From assembly GCA_900769845.1 (NCBI GenBank), contig CAAGIF010000251.1, positions 1-47,482 of the forward strand: 47,482 nucleotides of DNA, in the 5' to 3' direction. A model generated the notes under the pieces. That model made no database searches. It had not been told where the DNA came from and saw nothing but the letters and a program-made list of their open reading frames with translations. The stretch is from an uncultured Oscillospiraceae bacterium (GTDB lineage Bacteria; Bacillota_A; Clostridia; Oscillospirales; Oscillospiraceae). Below, piece by piece: positions 18,801 through 25,216 of this stretch (the stretch's first letter is position 1; every line of letters begins with the position of its first letter). A program made the position numbers and the translations under genes.

Positions 18801-19587
18801 CACACTGATCCGTGTGACAGTGGCTGCCGGAGAAAGCGCTTCCGATATCATTGCGCTGACGCTGAATAACTGCAAAGTTTATACTGCGACCTCCGAAGCT
18901 GTGACGGTGGAGAACAATGGCGTATGGTTCTGGGAGCATGCAGCCCATTATACGATCCAGGAGCTTCCCTGTGACAGCACCGGATATGTCAGCAAATCTC
19001 TGGGAACCGAAACTGGCAGCAGCTACAGCTTTTACTATATGGAGGACCGGGCCCAGGAGATCACCGCGGTGAATACCCTGCGAAGCTGGAATCTGGAACT
19101 GCTGAAGACCGATGACAGCGAGAGGGCGGTTGCCCTGGCTGATGCGTGGTTTGGCCTTTACAGTCCGAATCCGGAGGATCTGCTGGAGCAGACGCAGTTG
19201 CCGGAGAAGCTTGTGACTACCCTGGAGCAGCAGAAGCGGATTCTGGAAACGGAGCTTGTGAAAAACGGCAGAACCTACTACCTGATGGCTGCGGTGCAAA
19301 CCGGAAGGGATGGCCGCATTTGCTGGACTGACCTGACGGAGGACGGCTATCTGATTCGGGAGCTTACGCAGCTTCCCGGCTATGAGATAAATGACACGGT
19401 CATGGAAGTGACCCGTCCGGCGGAAGAGGAGAGCAAAACCAAAACCCTGACGGTGGTTAATGTTTGCTGCTATGAGCTACCGGAAACCGGCGGCGCAGGA
19501 ACGAATCTGTATTACCTCGGCGGCATGCTGATACTGCTGGCAGCGGCATGGATTCTGCTGCAAACCCGCAAAAGAAGGGCTGAATAA
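9850..19587 (+). CDS. Giant LPxTG-anchored surface adhesin with BspA-like LRR
   Basis: A protein of about 3245 residues exported and anchored by sortase. A basic N-terminus and hydrophobic segment (about 18-40) act as the signal. Residues 50-220 hold eight H-x-H-x4-C repeats; 232-366 is a repetitive Glu-Pro-Ala-Thr stalk. Two BspA-like leucine-rich blocks follow, about 375-690 and 750-1160, each opened by SGVCG..NL.W. From about 1200 to 3000 comes a long series of beta-rich domains with lines such as VTYRL and VLPQGVSF, like isopeptide-D2 or DUF11-type adhesin modules. A SpaA/Cna-B-like domain lies near 3080-3200. The end is LPETG (residues 3210-3214), a membrane span and KRRAE. GGGAGG before 9850 decides the start; an ATG 39 bases upstream is less well placed. 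No sortase is in the window. The ligand is unknown; mucin or matrix binding is only a guess. Confidence 0.9.
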   Translation: MQIDIKKYKRNTWWRQLRRILACVVVFCTVYSLILPAITMTKALDCAVAEHTHSGDCYEVQTLEETELACTAESLAVHIHRDSCYDASHTPVCGYAAYVVHEHNTYCYAEGELVCTLPKIEKHTHQDSCFTQSSRLICSREEAEGVHTHAEACYETVSVQTCTKMEIILHTHASECFDKDNKLICTYTEVREHVHTQACTVNKTVTTQICGMEEHTHTDECYSVEVTVGPSEPATEPATEPATEPATEPATEPATEPATEPATEPATEPATEPATEPATEPATEPATEPATEPATEPATEPATEPVTEPATEPATESATEPATEPATEPATEPATEPATEPATEPATEPATEPATEPATEPATEPAKRTPEGAVLASGVCGKQGDNLTWEIYGKENNYTLVISGSGEMADYGTHFGGYEATDSITPWKEYQREITNVRLEPGLTYIGSSAFKYFSKLVSIEIPNTVESIGSWAFCACTSLASIEFPDSLKTIAEYSLAWCDSLKTVKIGKGLEARSSDYHVFRNMLHGINPVTEYIEVDAENQYLSSVSGILYTKAKDELILCPPVLRGDDGKVTIPAAYKEEGFENILNNKGTISYIDVEAGNESYQSQDGILYSADYSKVLLCPRNLSGDVTIFAAENAVIELADAAFQNCAGVTSVDFPEQILIILGVDVFHGCANLSKLTALGSGTYISFQNNGVNPVLYCIMEAGTPNQYAIPAYIPPVSGDIPEEIADSEGNIYPVYQEETISGVCGDNLRWYLSGTFGKYTLNIVGRGPMWDYVKADAPWYAYRSEITALNLPEEITYIGEHAFRDMTALTEVSLPDAITIIGEYAFANCTALQKVDFPNSLRIIHQFAFSTTAIRILNLSNTQTECIGYAGTGHVFRECRHLIEVKLPDTLKYIGDNAFAYCTALTGIDIPGTSVEIGLYAFNEMQSLASLTIGNNISTINGAIAKGTAISEIRFDSNVKLGYGVFLNLQEYNSLVLGPNIDRIEYDTWDEMINRNRWPQFAFAGNNCFTIAKNDFVKTNGLTFPGGSYYTDAYGALYLLDTVNMTATLMYCPSYTIAWAADSRDCQRTALTEYTIPETITITEAISGVEEETVFAVNAVATQAFHQAENLKKLTLTPAKLETVADYAFANSANLALVTDGVVEATSVKAAEELFGEHSTVGNQIFYNTAMKDETLTGGAIIDKDITVGIQNRFEVTVSTSAWLLPTGRTAETTITVSNKHAERNGEEQASANSYVARVYVQYLPIGGKELTPVGDVVSDAEYPYIYAYNGYPYNFVATDYPGVYYYEIPQRSGETFQMKIELCHYNHTAGGTAKIWAVVMTEGEAEALGKGLVQPENMHQIRWVTEAVEHTADTQSDGTPTLHADGTEDNLICVKNLRWRVMVNHPENDETNSELLNTTLAVNEADDFGKWVTVEDVLILPEGLSWRQEVVDAIQNNQWHATGWLWNVRIGEQYYVLASTSKQVKNPTLSIKTIDGVDRVVVGWTVKNSDDSTKELAGVDQILTFGDWVIKAEKPLNETGYRIENKVIATKAYRFSGEKTVVSEARAVQVDLPPAECVLEKKSGLDWATTQQNNTWLNLGNKVAYTITLKNPGIAGYPGLTKVTDALHKLVYITPEDLNSMFAADAADDNYRLEIQITDASLHHAPVLEDGSTTVRDINGITHALSAATTSLNREYIQVFSEGAALDNPITETATLVIGWAEDGQLTLWADGAAYAVGDNGIRAAMDAAGYMVNGNAEYSVTWSFDEDFVLHGGQALTFNLPVCIKNTFMHIGYDFPREYDKVGSMDINHASLWEIKDGAEVVKVTDHTNDWSAYNVSTGKVHYVYPEWELEQEVYANGVSVSETNGVSAGAVVTYRINADNGGSAARELLPLVQVLTGDQYLLVPEKGNEHLSSQIDPENRMAVDGVSYYKLTEEGTYYGVIVGGEYANSIHIGPLTAGAGKSTIIRWYFPVGTTTIPLMDVQTVMETEDPNKTEGTYCSTVFLNDHNDHRLYASFGGSYLFLVHDKHIVTERGSDPTKDKLTSISTVGAGDVVTYRLTVTGMIDAAYQNGLRISSSEIYDILPKSSGDYKWEFGKNITVAYDWDETVATLANTAEWRVVDTLPGMDAETEDDNQEYIIWAGTGEGDQNVITFHKTGNVYIYVTLTYPDDTDGAWTAYAQERAATRLKNDFVLKGTHREVFHDFAVPTKALLQKGVYATAIENVERYYQMRGLKTSGNSRQKFVNGQLVWYYFALYNEGPTRLYIDRLEDVLPQGVSFVGMLPQGATTALKLPEHGVNTDVEGKYVQFQIRTSGAEGYANYHNVALKKAEMDVSYDEDAGRLTFTVNSQTTGTETTGGHGGYLKWDPLYNAYYLDTNEAIVVPYCCLISDDSEATGNLLKNRIAMPYVDISGGRSVLQRTENVRILGINRAGIAPNDGTDPGANTGDVSGMDLKTRQWLFAQVDMEKEQEIYPGIVKTLEGSFDNQGVASGSGAAGAGINDYVLWKLAIQNYRTEADGRITVGDRLVNYTIVDVIQEPYTFGDLGDKAAEYYYYVYHGKAYDGHEGVNAAGNNPAQAHKLFNISDIPADGSWMTKSHSLYGTIKARRVLATDAADKLEIVFPSDAAAIPESGRAELLVLTKNASTSAKSTAITNIGYIVPSQEFAPGNKSAGEYVNWGDTDAANAAGWGIHDKPKWTQSQQAAVKSTASVNVINGYATTSSKTVSAKDAAGNTVSASTTNGPNEKMVLPIVPSEDRAAVVTYSLKIHTPNGAEQKEVMDKLIIIDNLPMVGDTFTFATDASRDSEFAVKLQAAQTIQVKLNGQLQSDYRLEFTDKAVLEEDDWEGNGADWYGAEGITDKTRAFRIVLEYDTATGTGIQVKPNSTVEVIYEAAVEDVPKAGQTAWNSFGYSFLLRNDVAFQQAGSYRVGVSMPHVPALQKKLVLGDKPLNVEEDTAFTFLLYTGARIEGVQKLTDPEKIGAEFRKHLTEGQSRSFTLIRVTVAAGESASDIIALTLNNCKVYTATSEAVTVENNGVWFWEHAAHYTIQELPCDSTGYVSKSLGTETGSSYSFYYMEDRAQEITAVNTLRSWNLELLKTDDSERAVALADAWFGLYSPNPEDLLEQTQLPEKLVTTLEQQKRILETELVKNGRTYYLMAAVQTGRDGRICWTDLTEDGYLIRELTQLPGYEINDTVMEVTRPAEEESKTKTLTVVNVCCYELPETGGAGTNLYYLGGMLILLAAAWILLQTRKRRAE
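9997..10518 (+). repeat. Eight H-x-H-x4-C repeats in the surface protein
   Basis: Codons for EHTHSGDC, VHIHRDSC, VHEHNTYC, KHTHQDSC, VHTHAEAC, LHTHASEC, EHVHTQAC and EHTHTDEC recur about every 20-25 residues, most followed by a second Cys (LACT, PVCG, LVCT). The spacing of His and Cys suggests metal binding or disulfide pinning. Such repeats occur near the N-terminus of other Firmicutes surface proteins, but I know no established function. Confidence 0.85.
10543..10947 (+). repeat. 12-bp tandem repeat coding a Thr-Glu-Pro-Ala stalk
   Basis: 405 bases of a 12-base unit (about 33.75 copies) encode EPAT repeated in frame, with one EPVT and one ESAT variant. Third-position differences (GAA/GAG, CCT/CCC, GCG/GCC/GCA, ACG/ACA/ACC) keep neighbouring copies from being identical. 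The encoded rod is Pro-rich and acidic, like the wall-spanning or spacer stalks of other anchored proteins. Copy number is likely to vary between strains by slippage or recombination; this is an inference. Confidence 0.95.
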
Positions 19588-19632
19588 AGCGCAGAGATCC
19601 CTTCTGATGGCGGCAGCAACCCAATAACAGAA

Positions 19633-19666
19633 AACAGGCACGGCGGAGTGCTCCGCTGTGCCTGTT
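19633..19666 (+). terminator. Hairpin after the surface protein gene
   Basis: Arms 19633-19648 and 19651-19666 form a 16-bp stem with one G-U pair, 45 bases after the stop. The plus-strand tail lacks a run of T, while the minus-strand side has TTTTCTG. It may be a terminator or an mRNA 3'-end-stabilising hairpin. Confidence 0.55.
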
Positions 19667-19720
19667 ACGGTATATTCAGGATTATGTATTCAATTTGAAA
19701 TTGCGGAGGTGTGTTACAGA

Positions 19721-20167
19721 ATGCAAATGTTGGATACGGATTTTTTGGAAAATGAAGAAATCAAATTGGTTTTGGACCGGTTCGCACCGGAAAACCCCGA
19801 GAGAAAATGGGTCCCTGCCTATCATTTTTTGATATGCGACTTAAACCGGAACAAGATGGGGATTTGCGACCTGCGAATCGGATACACAGAGGGCCTTTAT
19901 TATGGGGGTCACATTGGCTATACAATAGACGAGGAATACCGCGGCCATCATTATGCGGCCAAGGCATGCAGGCTCCTGTTTTCCCTGGCGAAAAAACATG
20001 GAATGGAGTATTTGTATATTACCTGCGATCCCGACAATCTGGCTTCCCGAAAAACCTGCGAATACCTGCAGGGAGAATTTCTTGGCGTAAAGGAACTTCC
20101 TGAAGACAATGAAATGAGAGTAAACGATGGAGATACCTGCAAATGTGTCTTTAAGTTCCGTATATGA
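19721..20167 (+). CDS. GNAT family N-acetyltransferase
   Basis: A 148-residue acyl-CoA-dependent acetyltransferase. The acetyl-CoA binding region is visible as IGYTIDEEYRGHHYAAKACRLLFSLAKKHG (motif A, with R/H-G-x-x-A in place of the usual Q/RxxGxG/A), followed by the YLYITCDPDNLASRKTCEYLQGEFLG segment (motif B). Proteins of this shape in Firmicutes are usually annotated simply as GNAT; the substrate is unknown. The start at 19721 (MQMLDTDF) has GGAGG 11 bases upstream. An earlier in-frame ATG at 19658 lies inside the preceding hairpin and was rejected. The gene stands alone between two hairpins and ends in a bidirectional terminator shared with the convergent lipoprotein gene. Confidence 0.8.
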   Translation: MQMLDTDFLENEEIKLVLDRFAPENPERKWVPAYHFLICDLNRNKMGICDLRIGYTEGLYYGGHIGYTIDEEYRGHHYAAKACRLLFSLAKKHGMEYLYITCDPDNLASRKTCEYLQGEFLGVKELPEDNEMRVNDGDTCKCVFKFRI

Positions 20168-20200
20168 AAACAGCCAGCCGTATTGCGGCTGGCTGTTTTT
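20167..20200 (+). terminator. Bidirectional terminator between convergent genes
   Basis: CAGCCAGCCG (20171-20180), loop TATTG, CGGCTGGCTG (20186-20195), flanked by AAAA on the left and TTTTT on the right. It can terminate both the GNAT gene and the minus-strand lipoprotein operon. Confidence 0.9.
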
Positions 20201-20212
20201 GCGGGTATGAGG

Positions 20213-21187
20213 CTATTTCTCCGGAGTCCAGGGCTTGGCGTACTGGTTTTCCCAGGAGAAACGGATCTCCGTGCCGTCGGTGACAGCCATAATGTCATAC
20301 ATCTTGTCCGTGCGGTAGATGATCACATCCGCGTCCCGCAGCCGGGACATAGGCTCGTCGTGAGGGTGCCCGTATTCATTGTTTCCGCCCACGCAGATCA
20401 CGCCGTAGGTTGGGGCGACCGCTTTGAGGAATGGGTAGGTGGTGGAACTGTAGCTTCCGTGGTGGCCCACCTTCAGAAGGTCGGCCTTTACATCGGTGCC
20501 GCTCTCCAGCAGGTCTTCCTCTGCTTCCCGTTCCATATCGCCGGTGAGCAGCATTTTGATATCGCCGAACTGAACCATCAGCACCAGGGACATATTATTT
20601 ACATCGTCATGGAAATCCACGATGGGGCCGATCTTGGTAATGGTGGCGCCGCCCAGCTGGAAGGTTTCTCCGATGGGGGGCTTCTGCAGGGGAAGACTCT
20701 GGGCTGCTACCGCATTCAGAAATGCCCGGACAGTGTCGTTGGAGTAGGAAATCTGAGAACTCCAGACATTATCTGCGGGAAATGCGTTCAAAACCTCCGG
20801 CAGACCGCCGATGTGGTCGCCGTGGGGATGGGTGCCGACCACCAGGGAGAGCCGCTCTACCCCCAGTTTCTGCAGGTATTCCACTACTACAACGCCGCCT
20901 TCGGGGTAACCGGCGTCAATCAGGGCGTATTCTCCGCCACATTCCAGCAAAATGGAATCCGCCTGCCCCACATCGATAAAATGGGCGGTGAGGGTTTCCG
21001 TTCCCGCAGGGAACAGACCGGTTTCCTCCGGTTCGGTGGGGGCTTCTGTGGATGACTCTGTAGGGGTCTGAACGGTTTCGAGGGGGGCAGCAGCTTCTGT
21101 TGCGGATTCCGTGGGCGTCGGAGCGGGGGTGGCGCAGCCCGCCAGGAAAAGCAGCAGCATCAGCAGAATCAGTATTCTTTTTTTCAT
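20213..21187 (-). CDS. Metallo-beta-lactamase-fold lipoprotein (ComEC C-terminal-like)
   Basis: A 324-residue exported lipoprotein. The signal peptide ends in the lipobox LAGC (C18), followed by a Thr/Pro/Glu-rich linker (19-62) and an MBL-fold domain similar to the C-terminal hydrolase domain of ComEC/Rec2. Metal ligands are visible in THPHGDH (H120, H122, D124, H125), with LLTGD and VGHHGS downstream. These secreted ComEC-like hydrolases are thought to act on phosphodiesters or nucleic acid, but the substrate here is unknown. AGGAG nine bases upstream supports the start. It is the last gene of a six-gene leftward run and lies 12 bases after a paralogue. Confidence 0.85.
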   Translation of the reverse strand: MKKRILILLMLLLFLAGCATPAPTPTESATEAAAPLETVQTPTESSTEAPTEPEETGLFPAGTETLTAHFIDVGQADSILLECGGEYALIDAGYPEGGVVVVEYLQKLGVERLSLVVGTHPHGDHIGGLPEVLNAFPADNVWSSQISYSNDTVRAFLNAVAAQSLPLQKPPIGETFQLGGATITKIGPIVDFHDDVNNMSLVLMVQFGDIKMLLTGDMEREAEEDLLESGTDVKADLLKVGHHGSYSSTTYPFLKAVAPTYGVICVGGNNEYGHPHDEPMSRLRDADVIIYRTDKMYDIMAVTDGTEIRFSWENQYAKPWTPEK

Positions 21188-21199
21188 GGGGTTCTCCTT

Positions 21200-22249
21200 T
21201 CATCCCAGACAGCTTCCACAGGGGGCGAAGCCGGCCTTTACGGCATCTTCGTAGCTGTCAAAATATACGCGGTTATCCTCTTTAGGCAGAGAGGCGCAGG
21301 TGGACGCATGGAACTTGCCGGAACTTTTGTTGCCAATGTACCGGCTTTCCGCGGAGGGGATATTCTGCGGGGTGTTTTCTCCGTGTTCCCAGGTAACGGT
21401 GATTCCTGCGCCGTCGCTGACGACCATAATGGTGCCCAGCTCGTCAGTGCGGAATACGGAAGTCCCTGCATCCAGAAAACGGGAAACCACTTCCTCATCG
21501 GGGTGACCGTAGGAGTTGTCCTTCCCGCAGGAAATGATGGCGTACTCCGGAGCGGTTTCGTAAATAAGACGGTAACCGGAGGAGGTGGAGCTGCCGTGAT
21601 GACCGGCTTTGAGCACATCCACATCCCAGTCTGCCCGGTCTTCCCAGTAGTCCAGCATGCCGTTTTCTGCAATCGTTTCCATATCTCCGGTGAAAAGAAA
21701 GCCGGTTTGACCGAAGTCCAGCTTCAAAACAATGGAGGAGTTGTTGGTTCCCGGGTAAGATCCCGCCGGGCCCATAACGGTGCCCACCAGATCCCCATGG
21801 GTGATCCGGTCCCCGGGCTGGGGGATCTGAACAGTCAGACCCTGCTGATCGGCATAGTGAAGGAAGTCGTCAAAACAGTCGGAAGCATAAGTAGTGGTAG
21901 GGGACAGGACCTGCTTTGTGGGGAATACCGCAAGAACCGCAGCCAGACCGCCCACATGATCTTCATGAGGATGGGTGCTGATCACACAGTCCAATTCTTC
22001 GATCCCCTGCTGCTGCAGGTAGGAAATGACCATTTGCCCATCTTCCACATTGCCGCCGTCAATGAGCATGGTGAAGTCCTCGTATTCCACCAAAGCGCAG
22101 TCTGCCTGACCCACATCCAGATAATGGACGGTGAGGATCCCCTCAGGGGCGGCGACAGTTGGATCGGTGGGAGACAGACCGACGAACTCAACGGAACAGC
22201 CGGTTAAAAGCAGACAGATAAGGAAAAGCAAAGCCAGAAATCGTTTCAT
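21200..22249 (-). CDS. MBL-fold lipoprotein with C-terminal Ada-like metal-binding domain
   Basis: A 349-residue paralogue of the next gene. It has lipobox LTGC (C18) and an MBL domain beginning LTVHYLDVGQADCALVEY, with ligands in STHPHEDH (H93, H95, D97, H98), FTGDM and AGHHGSSTSSG. Unlike its neighbour it carries an extra C-terminal module of about 45 residues (YIGNKSSGKFHASTC ... FAPCGSC). The module resembles the zinc-binding Cys domain of Ada and is often appended to extracellular nucleases and ComEC-like hydrolases. The ATG overlaps the stop of the upstream dehydrogenase gene (ATGA). An extracellular nucleic-acid-related hydrolase is inferred. Confidence 0.83.
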   Translation of the reverse strand: MKRFLALLFLICLLLTGCSVEFVGLSPTDPTVAAPEGILTVHYLDVGQADCALVEYEDFTMLIDGGNVEDGQMVISYLQQQGIEELDCVISTHPHEDHVGGLAAVLAVFPTKQVLSPTTTYASDCFDDFLHYADQQGLTVQIPQPGDRITHGDLVGTVMGPAGSYPGTNNSSIVLKLDFGQTGFLFTGDMETIAENGMLDYWEDRADWDVDVLKAGHHGSSTSSGYRLIYETAPEYAIISCGKDNSYGHPDEEVVSRFLDAGTSVFRTDELGTIMVVSDGAGITVTWEHGENTPQNIPSAESRYIGNKSSGKFHASTCASLPKEDNRVYFDSYEDAVKAGFAPCGSCLG

Positions 22250-23046
22250 TTTGTTCTCAGTCCTTGGTTGTTCTTGGGCTTTTTCTGCTGATTCTGCCAG
22301 ATGCTCATAACCAGACTATGGGGCAGAAGCTTAACGCCCAGTACCTGAAGTTTTACCGGCAGGCCATGGATGGAGCAATCTTTTTTGGTGCGGTACAGAT
22401 CCTTCAGTGCTGTGGCGACACAGTCCTTTGCTTCGTAAAGGCGGTTGAAATACTGGACCTCACTGCCCCCGTTGGTTTCCAGGGCGTGGTTGAAAAATTC
22501 GGTTCTGATCCAGCCGGGATTCATGGACATGACCCGGATGCCCTGATCCCGCAGTTCCCGGTTCATTGCCCGGGAGTAGCTGAGAACAAAGGCCTTGGTT
22601 GCGCCGTAGGTGGTGATGTAGGGCACAGGCTGGAAAGCGGACAGGCTGTCCAACTCCAGAATGTGACTGCCAGGGGCCATGTAGGGGATGCACAGCCGGG
22701 TCATGATCACAAGAGCCTTGCAGTTCAGGTCGATCATCCGGCATTCTTCTTCCACCGGGATACGGTGGTGGGCGCCGAATTTGCCGAAGCCGGCGGCATT
22801 GACCAAAAGGCGAATGTTGGGCTGTTCCTCCCGGAGCAGCTGCTTTATGGTTTCGAAGCTTTCGCCGCGGCAAAGATCCAGGGAAATCGGACGAATGGGA
22901 ACGGACACTGCGGTCTTCAGCGCCTCCAGCGCCTCTGTCCGCCGGGCAATGACCCAGATTTCGTCCACGGAAACATACTGGGAAAGCTGCAGAACGAATT
23001 CTTTTCCCATGCCGGAGCTGGCTCCGGTTACAATGGCAATATTCAT
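22246..23046 (-). CDS. Short-chain dehydrogenase/reductase
   Basis: A 266-residue classical SDR with the NAD(P)-binding TGASSGMG motif (7-14), NAAG (83-86), catalytic Ser (S134 or S136 in LDSLSAF) and Y147-x3-K151 in YGATK. RR at 35-36 after strand 2 suggests NADP preference, which is an inference. The sequence is of the DltE/YciK-like group acting on unknown lipids or small carbonyl compounds. The start at 23046 lies two bases beyond the cca stop with AGGAG upstream, and the stop overlaps the next lipoprotein gene. The C-terminal 25 residues are basic and unusual for a soluble SDR, perhaps giving membrane contact. Confidence 0.88.
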   Translation of the reverse strand: MNIAIVTGASSGMGKEFVLQLSQYVSVDEIWVIARRTEALEALKTAVSVPIRPISLDLCRGESFETIKQLLREEQPNIRLLVNAAGFGKFGAHHRIPVEEECRMIDLNCKALVIMTRLCIPYMAPGSHILELDSLSAFQPVPYITTYGATKAFVLSYSRAMNRELRDQGIRVMSMNPGWIRTEFFNHALETNGGSEVQYFNRLYEAKDCVATALKDLYRTKKDCSIHGLPVKLQVLGVKLLPHSLVMSIWQNQQKKPKNNQGLRTK

Positions 23047-23048
23047 AG

Positions 23049-24386
23049 TCAGTTATCTCCTAAATTGTTGTTAAGGGAAGACTTTACGGCGGAAAGCAGG
23101 GCCTCTTTTTCGTTGGGGAGAATCTCCAGAAACACCTGCTCCAAAAGATGGTCCAGGGTTTTGCCGATCTCTACGCCTACTATGCCCAACGCCATCAGAT
23201 CCCGGCCGTTTACCGCAAGATCCTTAAGGGTCAGGCAGGCGTCCTCTGCGCGGATCCGGTCGAGAAGAGGATGCAGCCGGGAAAACAGCGCCTCTTTTTG
23301 GGGATTTTCGCTGCCTTTTCCCCCATAGTCCGCTTCCTGAAGAGAAATCAGATCCAGAAGGGTGTCCATGCCAAATCGGCTGACTTGCCGACGCAGCAGC
23401 TTGCGGTCCGGCTCCGGTCGGTTCATGTGCTGCAGGATCAGGGTGACCACCTGCTCCCGAAGCTTGGTGGGGGCCTTCAGCCGCAGCAGGATCTCTTCTG
23501 CTAACCGGGAGCTTTCCCGGGCATGACCGTAAAAATGCCCACAGCCGGTTTCATCCAATGTGAAAGTCATGGGTTTTCCCACATCGTGAAGCAGCGCCGC
23601 CCAGCGCAGATGCAGCACCGGGGGGACCCGTTGGGTCACCTGGGCGATGTGGGTGTAAACATCATGGGCATGGTGGGGATTTCTTTGATCAAAACCCTGA
23701 CAGGGGGCCAGTTCCGGGATCACAGTGGTGATAATGGGGGCAAACCGGATCAGATCCTCTGCATTTACCAGAGGAAGAAGTTTACATAACTCATCAAAGA
23801 TCCGCTCCTTTGCCAGATTGTTCATCAGATGAGCCTGACGGAACATGGCGTTCAGGGTATCGGATTCCGGTGTCAGACCGTATTTGACGGCAAATCGGAC
23901 TCCCCGCAGAATCCGCAGAGAGTCTTCCTGAAACCGTTTGTCCGGGTCTCCCACGGCGCGAAGGATCTGCCGGCCCAGGTCGGCTTGGCCGCCAAAGGGA
24001 TCGATCAGCCCCTCTCGGGGAGAATAGGCCATGGCGTTCACCGTAAAATCCCGCCGGGCAAGGTCCGTTTCCACATGGGGAACAAACTCCACCCGGTCCG
24101 GATGCCGGTTGTCGGTATAAAGCCCTTCGGCACGGAAGGTGGTGATCTCCACCACGTCGCCATCGATGACCACACCCACCGTACCATGCTTTTTGCCCGA
24201 CAGCACCAGCCGTTGATCGGAAAAAACAGCTTCCGTCTGTTCGGGCAGGGCGGAGGTGCAAAGATCATAGTCCTGGGGAATCAGTCTCAAATAGGAATCC
24301 CGGACGCAACCGCCTACCGCGTAGACTTCAAAGCCTGCGCTTTCCAGCCGCTCCATACAGAATTGAATATGGCCCGGGATCAGCAT
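23049..24386 (-). CDS. cca: CCA tRNA nucleotidyltransferase (with HD domain)
   Basis: Adds or repairs the 3' CCA of tRNA. The 445-residue class II nucleotidyltransferase shows GGCVRD (25-30), the metal-binding D39-x-D41 in QDYDLCTSA, RRDFTVNAMAY, and the ALRFLR-type EDSLRILRGVRFAVKYG. An HD domain follows (LRWAALLHDVGKP), as in many bacterial CCA enzymes where it gives phosphatase or phosphodiesterase activity. Polyadenylation activity cannot be excluded from sequence alone, but HD-containing forms of this size in Clostridia are normally CCA-adding. The start overlaps the end of the upstream membrane-protein gene by seven bases and has GAGGAG seven bases upstream. Confidence 0.92.
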   Translation of the reverse strand: MLIPGHIQFCMERLESAGFEVYAVGGCVRDSYLRLIPQDYDLCTSALPEQTEAVFSDQRLVLSGKKHGTVGVVIDGDVVEITTFRAEGLYTDNRHPDRVEFVPHVETDLARRDFTVNAMAYSPREGLIDPFGGQADLGRQILRAVGDPDKRFQEDSLRILRGVRFAVKYGLTPESDTLNAMFRQAHLMNNLAKERIFDELCKLLPLVNAEDLIRFAPIITTVIPELAPCQGFDQRNPHHAHDVYTHIAQVTQRVPPVLHLRWAALLHDVGKPMTFTLDETGCGHFYGHARESSRLAEEILLRLKAPTKLREQVVTLILQHMNRPEPDRKLLRRQVSRFGMDTLLDLISLQEADYGGKGSENPQKEALFSRLHPLLDRIRAEDACLTLKDLAVNGRDLMALGIVGVEIGKTLDHLLEQVFLEILPNEKEALLSAVKSSLNNNLGDN

Positions 24387-25177
24387 GACGGTTCTCCTCT
24401 ATCAGGCGTTTCCGGTGTGTTCCCGGAATAATCCAGCTGTTTGCGCTGCCGCCGGGGCTGGACGGTAAGATTGGAAAGATTGGTAAATGCCCAGATTCCC
24501 CAGAAGAATACGGGGAGATTCCCCTTGCTTCCGTAGGATGCCAGCAGACACAGACAGGCGGCAGACAGCCCCCAGAACCAAAGGGCGCCGTGACTTCCAA
24601 TGCCTGCATCAAAGGCGGCGAGTTGGTAGGAAGACAGCATCAGACAGACGCAGGCCGCCATGTAAAAGCAGTAGTTGTGAACCTGGGGCTCGGAGTTCCA
24701 ACTCCGATAGCGGCAGATCATCATCAGCGCGAATGCCAGACATACCCCGGCGTGAAGCAGGAAAAAGGGCTTGCGCCGCAGCAGTCTGCACATGGCGATA
24801 GCACTCAGGCAAAGCGCCGCAAGAATGTTCAGAAGCAGAGAGATAAATTCCAGCCCCGAGGCGGCAGAGCGGAGGCCCCGGAAGGCCAGCAGCGCAAAAC
24901 CAACTGCTCCCAGCAGCGCGCCAAGGGCGCGTAAGGGAGATCCGGGGAAGCTGTCCTCATAGGCTTCCGGCCCGGAAAGGGAACGGGTCGCCAGGAAAAA
25001 TGCAAGGAGAATGACTCCGGTGAAGATCCAAAGGCTCACGGCGGACCAATGTCCGGTGATCAGAAGACCCTTTTCGTCCATCCCCTCGGTGTAGAGCAGG
25101 AACCGGAGCAGAAAGCCCGCTGCGCCGGCGCACAGAGCAAGCGCCCGCAGAAGATTGGCTTTGGTTTGAGATTTCAT
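24380..25177 (-). CDS. Hypothetical polytopic membrane protein
   Basis: A 265-residue protein with about seven predicted membrane spans (near 8-28, 42-62, 83-100, 108-128, 136-153, 166-185 and 197-236). A basic, Pro-rich C-terminal tail follows. I recognise no family. The TM segments are Leu/Ala-rich, with no conserved catalytic motif visible. It lies 39 bases after the acyl-CoA synthetase gene, overlaps cca, and has GGGAGGG nine bases before the ATG, so it is a genuine member of the leftward operon. Function unknown. Confidence 0.7.
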   Translation of the reverse strand: MKSQTKANLLRALALCAGAAGFLLRFLLYTEGMDEKGLLITGHWSAVSLWIFTGVILLAFFLATRSLSGPEAYEDSFPGSPLRALGALLGAVGFALLAFRGLRSAASGLEFISLLLNILAALCLSAIAMCRLLRRKPFFLLHAGVCLAFALMMICRYRSWNSEPQVHNYCFYMAACVCLMLSSYQLAAFDAGIGSHGALWFWGLSAACLCLLASYGSKGNLPVFFWGIWAFTNLSNLTVQPRRQRKQLDYSGNTPETPDRGEPSC

Positions 25178-25216
25178 GGATAATTCCCTCCCGGGGTTGA
25201 TGTAGGGGAAATGGAT

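Noticed and set aside
17287..19299. Minus-strand open frame of 670 codons
   Set aside because: Antisense to the surface protein; His/Cys/Leu-rich with no motif, and codon use does not match neighbours.
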